A stretch of 64,000 nucleotides of DNA. It comes from Saccopteryx bilineata (taxonomy: Eukaryota > Chordata > Mammalia > Chiroptera > Emballonuridae). A program made the translations under genes and the position numbers. This document shows, piece after piece, positions 48,692 to 59,949 of the stretch (position 1 is the stretch's first letter; each line of letters starts with the position of its first letter). The stretch is taken from assembly GCF_036850765.1 (NCBI RefSeq), contig NC_089494.1, forward strand, positions 230,410,779 to 230,474,778, read 5' to 3'. The notes below the pieces were generated by a model. That model saw only the letters and a program-made list of their open reading frames with translations, was not told the DNA's origin and did no database searches.

Positions 48692-49290
48692 TTAAGAATG
48701 TTCTAGGTGCACTTGAGAAGAATGTGTATTCTGTTGCTTCTGGATGGGATGTTCTGTATATGTTGTTAAGTCAGTCTTGGCTAATGTGTTGTTTAAGGCT
48801 GATGTTTCCTTACTGATTTTCTGTCTGGATGATCTGTCTGATGTAAATGGAGTATTAAAATCCCCTAGTGTTGTATTGATGGCTACTTCTCCCTTTAGTC
48901 CTATTAATATTTGCTTTATATATTTAGGTGCTCCTATATTGGGTGCATAAATGTTTCCAAGAGTTATAGCCTCTTGTTGGATTGACCCCTTTATCATTAT
49001 GTATGCCTGCCCTTTGTTTCTTACTACCATCTTTGTTTTAAAGTCTGTCTGACAGAAGTATAGGTACCCCAGCTTTCTTTTGATTTGCATTTGCTTTAAG
49101 TATCTTTTTCCATCCCTTCACTTTCAGTCTGTGTGTCCTTACATTAAAGTGCATCTCTTGTAGACAGCATATAGATTGGGTCTTATTTTTTTATCCATTC
49201 AGACAGTCTAAATCTTTTCATGGGAGAATTTAGTCAGTTTACATTTAAAGTAATTACTGTTTGGTATGTCTTTATTGCCATTATGTTAAT
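48692..49290 (-). pseudogene. L1 ORF2 endonuclease-domain remnant
   Basis: Minus-strand frame 48692-49090 translates with L1 endonuclease landmarks in order: YIMIKGSIQQE, NIYAPNIGAPKYIKQ, and GDFNTPFTSDRSSRQK (the DFN of the catalytic region). Upstream ORF2 text continues in reverse to about 49290. It is cut at both ends and faces the RT part of an L1 on the other strand. Confidence 0.85.
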
Positions 49291-49304
49291 TGTTTTTGGT
49301 GTTT

Positions 49305-49402
49305 TATTTTATTTATTTTTAGTGAGAGGAGGGGAGATAGACTCCCATATGCACCTGGATGGGGATCCACCTGGCAAGCTCATCTAGGGCTGATGCTCAG
49401 TG
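49305..49402 (-). mobile_element. tRNA-derived SINE, type A, fragment
   Basis: gtgagaggaggggagatagactcccatatgcacc and ggggatccacctggc match the 3' part of diverged A copies (compare 39557-39618). It sits between the two L1 pieces. Confidence 0.7.
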
Positions 49403-50735
49403 AAATTAAGAGCTGGTTCTTTGAAAACATAAACAAAGTTGACAAATCTGTAGCCAAGGATAAAGGAGAGTAGACACAAATAAATAAAATCAGAAATGAA
49501 AGAGAAGTTACAGCTGAGACCTCAGAAATACAAAGGATCATATGAGACTTCTGTGAACATTGATACACCAACAAATTAGACAACCTAGAATAATTGAATA
49601 AATTCCTATAAACATACAACCTGCCAAGACTGAATCATGAAAAAATAGAAAATATGAATACATTGATCATATCAGTAAGGAGATCATATTAGTAATCAAG
49701 AACCTCCCAACAAACCAAAGTCCAGGGCCAGACAGCTTCACTCTGAATTCTACCATTCAGAGAAGAATTAATATTAATTATTCTTAAATCATCCCAAAAA
49801 ACAAAAGAGAAAGAAACTTTTAAAACTAATTTTACAAGGCCAGCATTAACCTGATGCCAAAAGCAGACAAGGATGTTATAAGAAAATTGTGGCTAATAGT
49901 CCTGATGAACATAGATGCAAGAATTTTCAACAAAATAGTATCAAAGTGAATTTAACAATACATTTTAAAGATCTTACACCATGACCAAGTGGTATTTATT
50001 TCAGGTTGCAAGGATGCCTCAACATACATGTATCAGTCAGTGTAATGGGCCACATTAACAAAATAAAGGATAAAATTGTATGATGATCACAGCTGACATA
50101 ATACGAAATGGTAAAAAACTGAAAGCTTTTCCCTCAAGATCAGGAACAATACAAAGATGTCCACTGTCACCACTCTTATTCAACGTAGTACTGGAAGTGC
50201 TAGCTAGAAGAATTAGGCAAGAAAAAGAAATAAAAGGCATTCAATTAGAAGGGACAAAGTAAAATTGTCCCTGTATGCAGATGACATGGTATTATGAAAA
50301 AAAAAAATCCCTAAAGATTCCGTCAAAAAAGTTTTAGAATTAATAAACTGATTCAATAAATTTGTTGGATATAAAATCAACACATAAAAATCAGTTGCAT
50401 TCCTATTTAACAATAACAAACTATCAGAAAGAGAAATTAAGATAACAATTCCATTTAAATAAAAATTCCATTTAAATAAAAATAGGAATAAATTTAACCA
50501 AGGAGTTTGAAAGACCTGTTTACTGAAAACTACAGTTATTTCATGCTTATATATTAGAAGAATTAATATTGTTAAAATGTCCATAATAACTCAAATCAAT
50601 CTACAGATTCAGTGCAGCCCCTACCAAAATTTCAGTGCGATTCTTCACAGCAAGAGAACAAACAATCCTTAAATTGTATGGAACCACAAAGATCCTCACT
50701 TGCCAGAACAACCTTGAGAAAGAAGAACAAAGCTG

Positions 50736-50924
50736 TGCAAAAGCTTTTTAGTTTGATGTAGCCCCATTTGTTTATTTTTCCTTTGTTTCCCTTGAGATAT
50801 ATCAGCAAAATTATTGCTACAAGAGATACCTGAGATTTCACTGCCTATATTTTCTTCTAGGGTTTTGTGAACCAATGTCATCCCAATAAATTCACTTACT
50901 AATAAAAAAACAAACACAAAAAAC
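50736..50924 (+). mobile_element. Nested short L1 with 5' inversion (twin-priming form)
   Basis: The left part is antisense ORF2 (gcaaaagctttttagtttgatg; ttctagggttttg). The right part is the sense 3' terminus (accaatgtcatcccaataaattc) with an A-rich tail. Flanks AAGAACAAAGCTG (50723-50735) and AAGAGCAAAGCTG (50925-50937) differ by one base, and the host L1 resumes cleanly after them. Confidence 0.8.
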
Positions 50925-52204
50925 AAGAGCAAAGCTGGAAGCTTCGTGCTCTCTGACTTCAAACTATATTACAAAGTAGTAGTAGTTAAAACTGTATGGT
51001 ATTGTAATAAAAACAGACACATAGATCAATGAAACAGAGTAGAAAACTCAGAAATAAACCCATGCATATATGGGCAATTAAGTTACAACAAAAGAGCCAG
51101 GAATATACAATGGGGTAATTATTTAGGAAAAAAATATGCAATGTAGGACAGTTTCTTCAATAAGTAGTATTGGGAAAACTGGACAGCCACTTGCAATAGA
51201 ATGAAGTTGGACCAGTATCTTACACCATACACAAAAATAAACTCAAAATGGATTGAAGACTTGAATGTAAGACCTGAAACCATAAAACTCCTAGAAGAAA
51301 AGATAGGCGTCAGTTCCTTGACATAGGTCGTAGTGGTAATTTTTAAAATATGAACCCAAAATCAATGGCCACAAAAGCAAAAATAAACAAGTGGGACTAC
51401 ATTAAACTAAGAAGGTCCTGCACAACATAGGAAACCATCAGCAAAATGAAAAGGCAGCTTACTGAATGCGAGAAAATGTTTGCAAGTAATGTACGCGTAC
51501 AGGTTAATATCCAAAATATGTAAAGAACTCAGACAATTCAATAGTGCAAAAAAAATATCTAATTTAAAAATGGGCAGAATATTTCAATAGACATTTTCCC
51601 AAAGAATATATATAGCTCACCAACAGGTGTGTGAAAAAGTGCTGAATATCACTAATCATTGGGGAAATTCAAAGCAAAACCACAGTGATATATCTCATAC
51701 CTGTCAGAATGGTTATTATAAATAAGACAAGAAATAGTAAGTGTTGGCAAGGCTGTGGAGAAAAGGGAACCCTTGTGCACTGTTGGTGGGAATATAAATT
51801 GGTTTAGTCACTATGGAAAACTCTATGGAGGTTCCTCAAAAATGTAAAAATAGAACTACTGTATTTTCCAGCAATTCCATTTCTGGTATTTACTTAAAGA
51901 AAATGATTTACTAACTCAGAAAGATAGATGCAGCTCCACTGCATGGGTTGCCAGTCATTGCAGCATTGTTTGTAATAGCCAAAGTATGGAAACAATCTAA
52001 GTATCCAATGGATAAAGAAGATGTGATATATATAATGGGATATTATTCAGACATAAAATTGAATGAAATCTTGCCATTTGTGACGACATAGCTAGACCTC
52101 AAAGGCTTTATGCTAAGTGAAATAAATCAGAGAAAGACCAATACCATATGATCTCTCTTATATGTGTAATCTTATTAAAGAAAACAAGTTTATATCTATA
52201 GAAA

Positions 52205-52275
52205 ACAGATTGGTAAAAGAAAAGAAAGAGAAAGGAAAGAAAAGGAAAGAAAAGAAAGAAAGGAAAAGAAAAGAT
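52205..52275 (+). repeat. Polypurine (GAAA)-type tract
   Basis: A run of gaaag/gaaaa units in the host L1 3' UTR. Confidence 0.8.
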
Positions 52276-52378
52276 TGGTTGCTAAAGGTGGGGTTTGCAA
52301 ATGGAAATAATGGGTAAATGGAGAATTAAATATTTTTTTAAAATTAAAAATAAAGTGATCAGGGAAAAAAAAAAAGAA

Positions 52379-52718
52379 ATCAATGAAACTTAGAATTCAT
52401 AGTTTCCCTTATTTTACAATACATTTATAAATTTACTAAAACAACTTTTGAAAGTAAAAGTGAGTTACTTTCTTCTGTACATCTTGAGATAATCCAGGAT
52501 GGATTCTACATTACAGTAATGAGTCCTACATTACAGTAAAATTTTCTCAGCACTGAGATTCACAAAGATTACACAAAAGAAACTTAACTAATGCTTTCTT
52601 AACATGTCAACATGTGGCTTCCATTTCTTCCATTAGGACACTGGCACTGCACTGGAAATATTTTCTGTTTTGTTTTTATTTAGAAAGAGTTTTAATTAGG
52701 TTCTTTGATAACAGTTTT
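52379..52718. other. TEC: No recognisable feature
   Basis: Intron 2 sequence between L1 and SINE. It carries a short local repeat, tacattacagtaa, twice (52508-52538). Confidence 0.5.
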
Positions 52719-52734
52719 TATTCCATGATTTTAA

Positions 52735-53143
52735 TTTTTTTTTTAATTTTTTTTTTTTTTTTTTTCTTCTGAAGCTGGAAACGGGGAGAGACAGTCAGAC
52801 AGACTCCCGCATGCGCCCGACCGGGATCCACCCGGCACGCCCACCAGGGGCGACGCTCTGCCCACCAGGGGGCGATGCTCTGCCCCTCCGGGGCGTCGCT
52901 CTGCGGCGACCAGAGCCACTCTAGCGCCTGGGGCAGAGGCCAAGGAGCCACCCCAGCGCCCGGGCCATCTTTGCTCCAATGGAGCCTTGGCTGCGGGAGG
53001 GGAAGAGAGAGACAGAGAGGAAGGAGGGGGTGGGGGGTGGAGAAGCAAATGGGCGCTTCTCCTGTGTGCCCTGGCCGGGAATCGAACCCGGGTCCCCCGC
53101 ATACCAGGCCGACGCTCTACCGCTGAGCCAACCGGCCAGGGCC
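52735..53143 (-). mobile_element. tRNA-derived SINE, type A (long)
   Basis: Minus-strand near-consensus copy with perfect 16-bp flanks TATTCCATGATTTTAA (52719-52734, 53144-53159). Confidence 0.96.
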
Positions 53144-53159
53144 TATTCCATGATTTTAA

Positions 53160-53607
53160 ATAACTAAACTCTACACATAACATCATGCACTTTTACTTCT
53201 AGCGTGTGACTTACCTATTTCACACAGTTGTAAAGATCTAATTAGAAAATGGTGGTGAAGACATTTTGCATCTTTATAATAATGAGCTATCACTGTTACT
53301 TAATGTTGATTTGATTGCTACCATCTATAAACCATCTGAAAAGTCAGAAGATATTTTGATCATATAAATCCAGATGGCACAAAATTATGTAATTAACACC
53401 TGAAAAATTGCATTGGTCATTCTTCAAGACAAAGAGAAAGCAGCTGGGAGCTATCAAATAGGGTCACTAAAATGTGCGGAAGTCAAGCTGCCAGTATAAA
53501 TAAATAGATATAGAGACCTCAAGACTGGTGCAAGGGGGGCCAACAAAGAAAAACAGTGGGTCTTAAAAAAAAGTCAAAGAAACCTTGCACTTATTAAGTA
53601 ATCAATC
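53160..53607. other. TEC: No recognisable feature
   Basis: AT-rich intron 2 sequence, nothing supported. Confidence 0.5.
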
Positions 53608-53826
53608 CCTAGTCCCCCATCCTCTCAGCCCCTGGCAACCATTAATCTGCTTCCTGTCTCTATGGATTGCCTATTATGGACATTTCACATAAATAGGATC
53701 TACAATATGTCACCTTTTGTAGACTGGCTTCTTTCACTCAGCATAATGTTTTCATGATTCAATCATTAGTACTTCAGTCCATTTTATAACTAAGTAATAT
53801 TATATTATGTGTATACACTACATTTT

Positions 53827-54214
53827 TTTTTTTTTGTATTTTTCTGAAGCTGGAAACGGGGAGAGACAGCCAGACAGACTCCCGCATGAGCCCGACCGGG
53901 GTCCACCCGGCACGCCCACCAGGGGCGACGCTCTGCCCACCAGGGGGCGATGCTCTGCCCCTCCGGGGTGTCGCTCCGCTGCAACCAGAGCCACTCTAGC
54001 GCCTGGGGCAGAGGCCAAGAAGCCATCCCCAGCGCCCGGGCCATCTTCGCTCCAATGGAGCCTTGGCTGCGGGAGGGGAAGAGAGAGACAGAGAGGAAGG
54101 GGGGGGGGTGGAGAAGCAAATGGGCGCCTCTCCCATGTGCCCTGGCCGGGAATCGAACCCGGGTCCCCCGCACGCCAGGCCGACGCTCCACCGCTGAGCC
54201 AACCGGCCAGGGCC
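53827..54214 (-). mobile_element. tRNA-derived SINE, type A (long)
   Basis: Minus-strand near-consensus copy inside the L1, with perfect 11-bp flanks CACTACATTTT (53816-53826, 54215-54225). Confidence 0.96.
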
Positions 54215-54552
54215 CACTACATTTTCTTTTATTAATTCATCTGTTGATGGATAGTTGGGTTGTTTCCACCTTTGGGGTATTGTGAATAGAACTGCTAGAA
54301 ATATTCATGTACACATTTTTGTGGGGGCTATGTGTTTTCATTTCTCGTTGCTGGGTCATGTTTTACATCTTGACGAACTGCTATATTCTTTCCCAATGGG
54401 GCTGCGACATTTTCCATTTCCATCAGAAGTGTATGAGAGTTCCAATTTCTCCACATCCTCCTCAAGACACTTGTTATTATCTCTCGTTTACTCTAGCCAT
54501 CCGAATTTATGTGACACCGTATCCCCTTGTGTTTTTGATTTGAGTTTTCTTT

Positions 54553-54949
54553 TTCTTTTTTTTTTTCCATTTTTCTGAAGCTGGAAACAGGGAGAGACAG
54601 TCAGACAGACTCCCGCATGCGCCCGACCGGGATCCACCCGGCACGCCCACCAGGGGCGACGCTCTGCCCACCAGGGGGCGATGCTCTGCCCATCCTGGGC
54701 GTCGCCATATTGCGACCAGAGCCACTCTAGCGCCTGAGGCAGAGGCCACAGAGCCATCCCCAGCGCCCGGGCCATCTTTGCTCCAATGGAGACTTGGCTG
54801 CGGGAGGGGAAGAGAGAGACAGAGAGGAAAGCGCGGCGGAGGGGTGGAGAAGCAAATGGGCGCTTCTCCTGTGTGCCCTGGCCGGGAATCGAACCCGGGT
54901 CCTCTGCACGCTAGGCCGACGCTCTACCGCTGAGCCAACCGGCCAGGGC
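54553..54949 (-). mobile_element. tRNA-derived SINE, type A (long)
   Basis: Second minus-strand A copy in the same L1, with perfect 13-bp flanks TTGAGTTTTCTTT (54540-54552, 54950-54962). It shares the gaaagcgcggcgg variant with the copy at 1223-1613. Confidence 0.96.
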
Positions 54950-54975
54950 TTGAGTTTTCTTTATACCTAATAACA

Positions 54976-55639
54976 TCGAGGGTCTTTAAATGTAGTCTGT
55001 TTCTTTTTTTAAAATGCATACATGCTTGTTGTCTTTGGTTAGGCAGTAAAACCTATCTCGGAGAAACTTCATCATTAATTTGATTTTTTAAATGAAGGAG
55101 GCAGTGGTGTGGTAGTAAATGTTTAGTAACTGGGATTTGAGGGAGAAGCCCTGATTCTTTTTTCTTTTTCTTTTTCTGATTCTTTCGCGTTTGCCAATTT
55201 CCATGGTGTAAGTACTCTCACCATGTTCAGTTTCCAGCCACCACCATGGCACTGAAAGTGGAGCAAGGAAATGGGGCACACGATAGACTGTCATGTGAGC
55301 TGGCACGAGCTGACTCCAGCACATCAGTGAGAGGGAGGAATGGTGAAGTGAGCCTCCGCGGGGCTGCCTGGTGTGCATGCTGGGCATGGCTCAACCACAG
55401 GGGTGCCATTCCAATGTTAGTCCAAAGAAAAAAGGATATAATGTATATTGACTGTCTACCATATATTTAATCCTCACCACACTCATCTTCTGAGGCAAGT
55501 TTCACTATCTTATTTTCAAAGAAATCCAAGGCTTTGGGAATTAACTCAGTGATTCACAACTTGCGTCAAAATTGGGATTTAAATGAGGTCTTTCTTACTC
55601 CAAAGCTCCTTCCAGTTTACCAAGTGGTTTTGGAGGGCT
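54976..55639. other. TEC: No recognisable feature
   Basis: Intron 2 sequence. Short open frames only. Confidence 0.5.
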
Positions 55640-56090
55640 GAGGGGATCTCTGAGACACCACCCACTCCAGTTTGATTAATTGCTAGGGGGACTCACAGAA
55701 CTCAGATTATTATTATACTCATGTCTATCATTTATTAGCGCAAAACGAGACCAAACAAAACCAGCAAAGGGCAAAGGATGTGAAGTCCGGAGGAAACCAG
55801 GCATAGGCTTGTGAGAATCCTTCCTCGATGGAGCCACATAGGATGAGCTTTTAAACCGTCCAGCAAGGAGTTGTGACAACACATGTGAAATATTGCCTAC
55901 TACGAAGCCTGCTAAACTCTTGCCCAAGGTTTTTTATTGGAGACTAGTGAGTTATATAGGCACCCTCTGCCTCGCATGTACCCAAATTTCAAATTCCAAA
56001 AGGAAAAGCAGATATTCAGCATAAACCACATTGTCAATATAGTCTAGGCACAATGAGGTGTTTGTATCAGTGCTGGGAATAGTGGGAACC
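55640..56090. repeat. LTR-like dispersed repeat, copy 2
   Basis: Second copy of the repeat at 38560-39369: accagcaaagggcaaaggatg, ggaggaaaccaggcataggcttg, ggttttttattggagactagtgag, gcaccctctgcctcgcatgtacc. Non-coding. Confidence 0.5.
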
Positions 56091-57049
56091 TTCCCAAGGT
56101 CCAGGTCCCCAGTGGCTAGCCAAAGGCCAACTGGAGAAAGGCAAGCAGGCCTTTCTAAGTATAGCAGTTGCAGGCCTGCTGTGTTAACTCTTTTCTGCAT
56201 GCCAACCAAGTGCAAAAATAGGAGAAAATTGGAAAAGAGCAGAGATCATGCCTGCTTATCATTACACCCCTGTCCCTCTCCCAGCGCCTGCACAGAACTT
56301 GATACATGGTGGGTTTCTAATAATGGCTCTCTGAGTGGTGCAGATCCTCATGGACACTCGCCCCTGCGCGTCTGTGTCATTGGTAAAGCCTCTGGGCTTG
56401 AAAAGTGCTTGTGAAGTGTCTGGCTTAACCCAGCAGCTCCAAATCCCGATCAGTTGTGACTGCTTAGCTCACACCTCTCAGGGTGGCTTCGTTACCCGAT
56501 TCTGAATTCTCAGTGACTTTTGTCTCTTGAAAGGTCGTCGTTTGCAGCACTGAGGTCTATTTGTGTCTTCAGTGGAAATATTGGTTCTTTTGTTCCAGTG
56601 CCGCAGACACACTGCCTCAGACTCACTTTTACATGGGTGAACTTTGACTAAAAATGGAACAGTTTTCTCCACCTGACCTCCTTTGCGTCTGGGTCACATG
56701 TGGGGGCCACCTTCTCATGGGCAGGACTCACTGAATTGTCTGCCCCGTATCCAGCTGTCACAGGCACCTTCGGGGGGCTCTGCCCCAGAGGGTCGGTTCT
56801 GGGAAAGAGCAGACCAGGCCACCCTGAGCTGACTCAAAGCCGGCTTCCTTTCATTCTTAGTTACCAGACCAGTTAAAGAAAAGAAAAGCAACTTACCACC
56901 TCTCTGACCAGTTCCCTCAGTTCTCAACTGAACTAGAAACTGTTTTCCTGCCTATGGCTTTGCTTAATGATTTTTCCACTAATTAAAGTAATAGCTAGAC
57001 ATGTTCTCTTTTAGAGTTAGAAAAAACAGATTTTCTTACTAAACCAAAT
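56091..57049. other. TEC: No recognisable feature
   Basis: Intron 2 sequence, possibly still partly LTR-derived at its left edge. Nothing else supported. Confidence 0.5.
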
Positions 57050-57300
57050 AGCACCGGTTCTGATGTCAGACAGCCAGTGTTCCAGTCCTGGGCTCTGTCA
57101 CTCACTAGCTTATACGGCACTGGACAAGTGAACTTAACCACTCCATGCCTTGGTTTCTTCATCTGTGAAACGAGATATTAGTGGTCACTACTTTATAGTG
57201 TTTTTGAGGTTGTCAGTTGAGAGAATGCATCTAAAACATGCACTAAGTGAAATTAAAGCAAAATCTGCCATATAGTGAGCCTTGAAAAGTCAATAATATT
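57050..57300 (+). repeat. MIR SINE
   Basis: ttctgatgtcagacagccagtgttccagtcctgggctctgtcactcactagc, ccatgccttggtttcttcatctgtgaaacg, then gagagaatgcatctaaaacatgcac. Confidence 0.85.
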
Positions 57301-57919
57301 GCTGTTATTGTTAACCCTCAGCGGATAATAACCCATTCTTTCTTTTTTACTTTTCTTGCTGATTTGAGTAAGTAAAATTCCTTACCCTCTATCCCACACT
57401 TCTTTAAAACTTTATTTAAGTAACAATGAGACAGTAAAGATAAATGTTTGCAAGAAGTTTGACTGTGGTGAATGAGAACTGGTCCACCTTAAACAAGCCA
57501 CATTGTGGGGCTCCCCCCTTTTGTGACCCTCTCTGTGAGCTGAGGAACTGCGGACTGGGTGCTTGGGCCTGGGGAAGGGGAGGTTTTTCTTCCCTTTCCC
57601 CTGGAGTGTAGGCTCCTCCACAGTCTCCCTTCTGTCTGAAAGCCTCCTCCCCAAACTCCAGCCTCTCAGAACACCATGCTTCCCAGGTTCCTTTCTCTTC
57701 CTGGCTCGTCTGTGTCTCTTAGATCTCTCTTCCTTGTTCTTACAAGGCCAACTAGAAGCGACCTCCCTGCCTCCTTGATGGCCCCTAGCCCTTCTTGTTC
57801 GTGCAGGGAATGGCTGTCACTTCTCTCCTCATGTGAATTCTATGGCTTTCCTGCATCCTTTCCGGCTGCTTCTTCCGGTCTCCTTCAAGAGCTGTGTTCC
57901 CCCACCTCCCCCACGGCCA
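57301..57919. other. TEC: No recognisable feature
   Basis: C/T-rich intron 2 sequence before the minisatellite. Nothing supported. Confidence 0.5.
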
Positions 57920-57935
57920 CAGTGTGGTGATTGCT

Positions 57936-58410
57936 GGAGGGGATGGAGAGGTGGGCAGTGTGTGGAGGGGATGGAGAGGTGGGGTGTGTGTGGAGGGGAT
58001 GGAGAGGTGGGGAGTGTGTGGAGGGGATGGAGAAGTGGGGAGTGTGTGGAGGGGATGGAGAGGTGGGGTGTGTGTGGAGGGGATGGAGAGGTGGGGTGTG
58101 TGTGGAGGGGATGGAGAGGTGGGGAGTGTGTGGAGGGGATGGAGAGGTGGGGTGTGTGTGGAGGGGATGGAGAGGTGGGGAGTGTGTGGAGGGGATGGAG
58201 AGGTGGGGTGTGTGTGGAGGGGATGGAGAGGTGGGGTGTGTGTGGAGGGGATGGAGAGGTGGGGGTGTGTGGAGGGGATGGAGAGGTGGGGAGTGTGTGG
58301 AGGGGATGGAGAGGTGGGGAGTGTGTGGAGGGGATGGAGAGGTGGGGAGTGTGTGGAGGGGATGGAGAGGTGGGGAGTGTGTGGAGGGGATGGGGAGGTG
58401 GGGAGTGTGT
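57936..58410 (+). repeat. 28-bp minisatellite, 17 units
   Basis: Unit GGAGGGGATGGAGAGGTGGG plus GAGTGTGT or GTGTGTGT. There are sixteen 28-base units and one 27-base unit (unit 12). No frame contains a stop, so long frames open on both strands. These are artefacts. Confidence 0.98.
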
Positions 58411-58436
58411 GGAGGAGGGCATAGGGGGATAAATGG

Positions 58437-58760
58437 CCTGACCAGGCGGTGGCGCAGAGGATAGAGCATGCACTGGGATGCGGAAGACCCAGGTTCGAGA
58501 CTCCTGGTTGCCAGCTTGAGCGCGGCCTCATCTAGTTTGAGCAAAACTCACCAGCTTGGACCCAAGGTCGCTGGCTCGAGCAAAGGGTTACTCGGTCTGC
58601 TGAAGGCCCACGGTCAAGGCACATATGAGAAAGCAATCAATGAACAACTAAGGTGTCTCAATGAAAAACTGATGATTGATGCTTCTCATCTCTCTCCGTT
58701 CCTGTCTGTCTGTCCCTATCTACCCCTCTCTCTGTCTCTGTAAAAAAAAAAAAAAAAAAA
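58437..58760 (+). mobile_element. tRNA-derived SINE, type B
   Basis: Near-consensus plus-strand copy (cctgaccaggcggtggcgcag; ggttcgagactcc; gctgaaggcccacggtcaaggc) ending in poly(A). GGGGATAAATGG lies on both sides (58425-58436, 58770-58781). Confidence 0.93.
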
Positions 58761-58920
58761 AAGATGGGAGGGGATAAATGGTGATGCACGATGATTGGAC
58801 TCGAGGGAGAGGTGAACACACAATACAGTATACGGAGATATGTTGTAGAACGAGGCACCTAAAACCTGTATAATTACATTAACCAGTGTCACCCCAATAA
58901 AACTCAATAATAAAAACTAT

Positions 58921-59389
58921 AACATAAGCCTATCAGCTCAAGAAAACATTTTACTGTCATTTAAACAAACGAAAACTATAAAAAAGAGTTGTTCTAGGCC
59001 TCTTTCCTTGCTCTGCACTCGCCTTAGGTGACACCGTCCTTTCCGTGGGCTTTGGGTTGGCATTTATGTACCGATGACTTTTCCAACTTGCATTTCCTAG
59101 CCTGGTATCTGTTTGGAAGTATAAGAGTTTACTTTGGCAGCTCAAATTCAAAATGTCTGAAAAGAAACTCAAGATGTCCCTCACCATTTCGAACTCAGTA
59201 ATTATACCAGAAACCTGGGAGTTGGTCTGAACTCACCCCTCTCCCTGACTCTCTCTCACGGTGGGACTGTCAACAGGCTTTGTTGACTGTACGTTCTAGA
59301 TACAGCTCACGCCTGCCGCTCTTCCCCACCTCTGCCAGCACCGTGACCCAAGCCACCCCTGCGGACCTGGGAGAACACAGTAGCCTCTG
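58921..59389. other. TEC: No recognisable feature
   Basis: Intron 2 sequence, nothing supported. Confidence 0.5.
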
Positions 59390-59830
59390 AATCAGTTAGG
59401 ACTGAGTTAAGCTATATGCCATCTAAAACCACTAAATAATAGTGGCTTAAACAAATGGAGTTTTTTTTTCCTTTCTTTCAGTGTGGAAGTAAAAATACTG
59501 GAGGCAGGCTGTCCTGAACTGGCATGGTGGCTCCAACCGAGGGATCTTGGGTCTTGTCTTTCCCTCCCACCATCCTAACTTGTATTTTTTACTTTGGCCC
59601 AAGATGGCTGCTGAATTTCTAGTCATCTTGTCTGAATTGCAGGCTGGATGAAGAAAGATGGAAAAGCACGAAGGGACTTCTTCCACCTGAGTCAGCTCCC
59701 ATCAACAGCCTTCCCTTCTGTTCCACAAGACTTCTGTCTATGTCTCTTTGACTAGTACTTTGACTAGTACTTAGTTAGCTGCAAAGGGAGCTAAGAAATA
59801 GCCATTTGTTCTGCGTACCAACGTGCCCAA
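59390..59830. repeat. Old interspersed repeat, not classified
   Basis: aaccactaaataatagtggcttaaac and tttggcccaagatggctgctg are phrases of an ancient mammalian repeat. Includes a small direct repeat tttgactagtact (59748-59772). Confidence 0.4.
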
Positions 59831-59949
59831 TAAAAGTCAGGGTTCTGTTACTGATGAGCAATTGATATGTGGGTAGACAATTAGAGGTCTCTGCTATATC
59901 GGAACAGGCTCTCCTTTCCACGCCTGGCCCCTCTAGTCTGTTGTACACA

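Larger units (their letters stand above)
49403..52378 (+). pseudogene. L1 ORF2 (reverse transcriptase part) and 3' UTR, decayed
   Basis: Sense L1 from ORF2 (gagctggttctttgaaaacataaacaaag) to the 3' UTR and an A-rich end near 52378. The RT segment at 50080-50262 shows [22 protein letters not shown]. After a frameshift, the catalytic YADD box is at 50274-50285, followed by a stop (attatga). Many stops and shifts make it dead. A second L1 fragment is nested at 50736-50924. Confidence 0.88.
53608..54975 (-). repeat. Old L1 3' UTR, antisense, split by two SINEs
   Basis: Continuous L1 text in three pieces: 53608-53826 (cccctggcaaccattaatctgcttcctgtctctatgg), 54215-54552 (tcatctgttgatggatagttgggttgtttccacc; atcagaagtgtatgagagttcc) and from 54950. 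Type A SINEs fill the gaps. Confidence 0.85.
57920..58920 (+). mobile_element. L1 3' UTR, sense, carrying a minisatellite and a SINE
   Basis: Starts near gtgtggtgattgctgg. Resumes after the array (ggaggagggcatagggggataaatgg) and again after the SINE (ggtgatgcacgatgattgg). It ends with cattaaccagtgtcaccccaataaaac, the L1 3' terminus also seen antisense at 21340. Confidence 0.75.

Noticed and set aside
48692..49090. 132-codon frame with endonuclease motifs as a host gene
   Set aside because: It matches L1 ORF2 endonuclease and is truncated at both ends.
57936..58410. Regularly spaced repeats resembling a CRISPR array
   Set aside because: Units are directly adjacent with no unique spacers, and the genome is mammalian. 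It is a minisatellite.
57785..58544. Overlapping frames of 176-248 codons on both strands, rich in HTPPLHP or EGMERWG repeats
   Set aside because: They are the 28-bp minisatellite translated. The unit lacks stops and its length is not a multiple of three, so several frames stay open. No start context, splice or family match.
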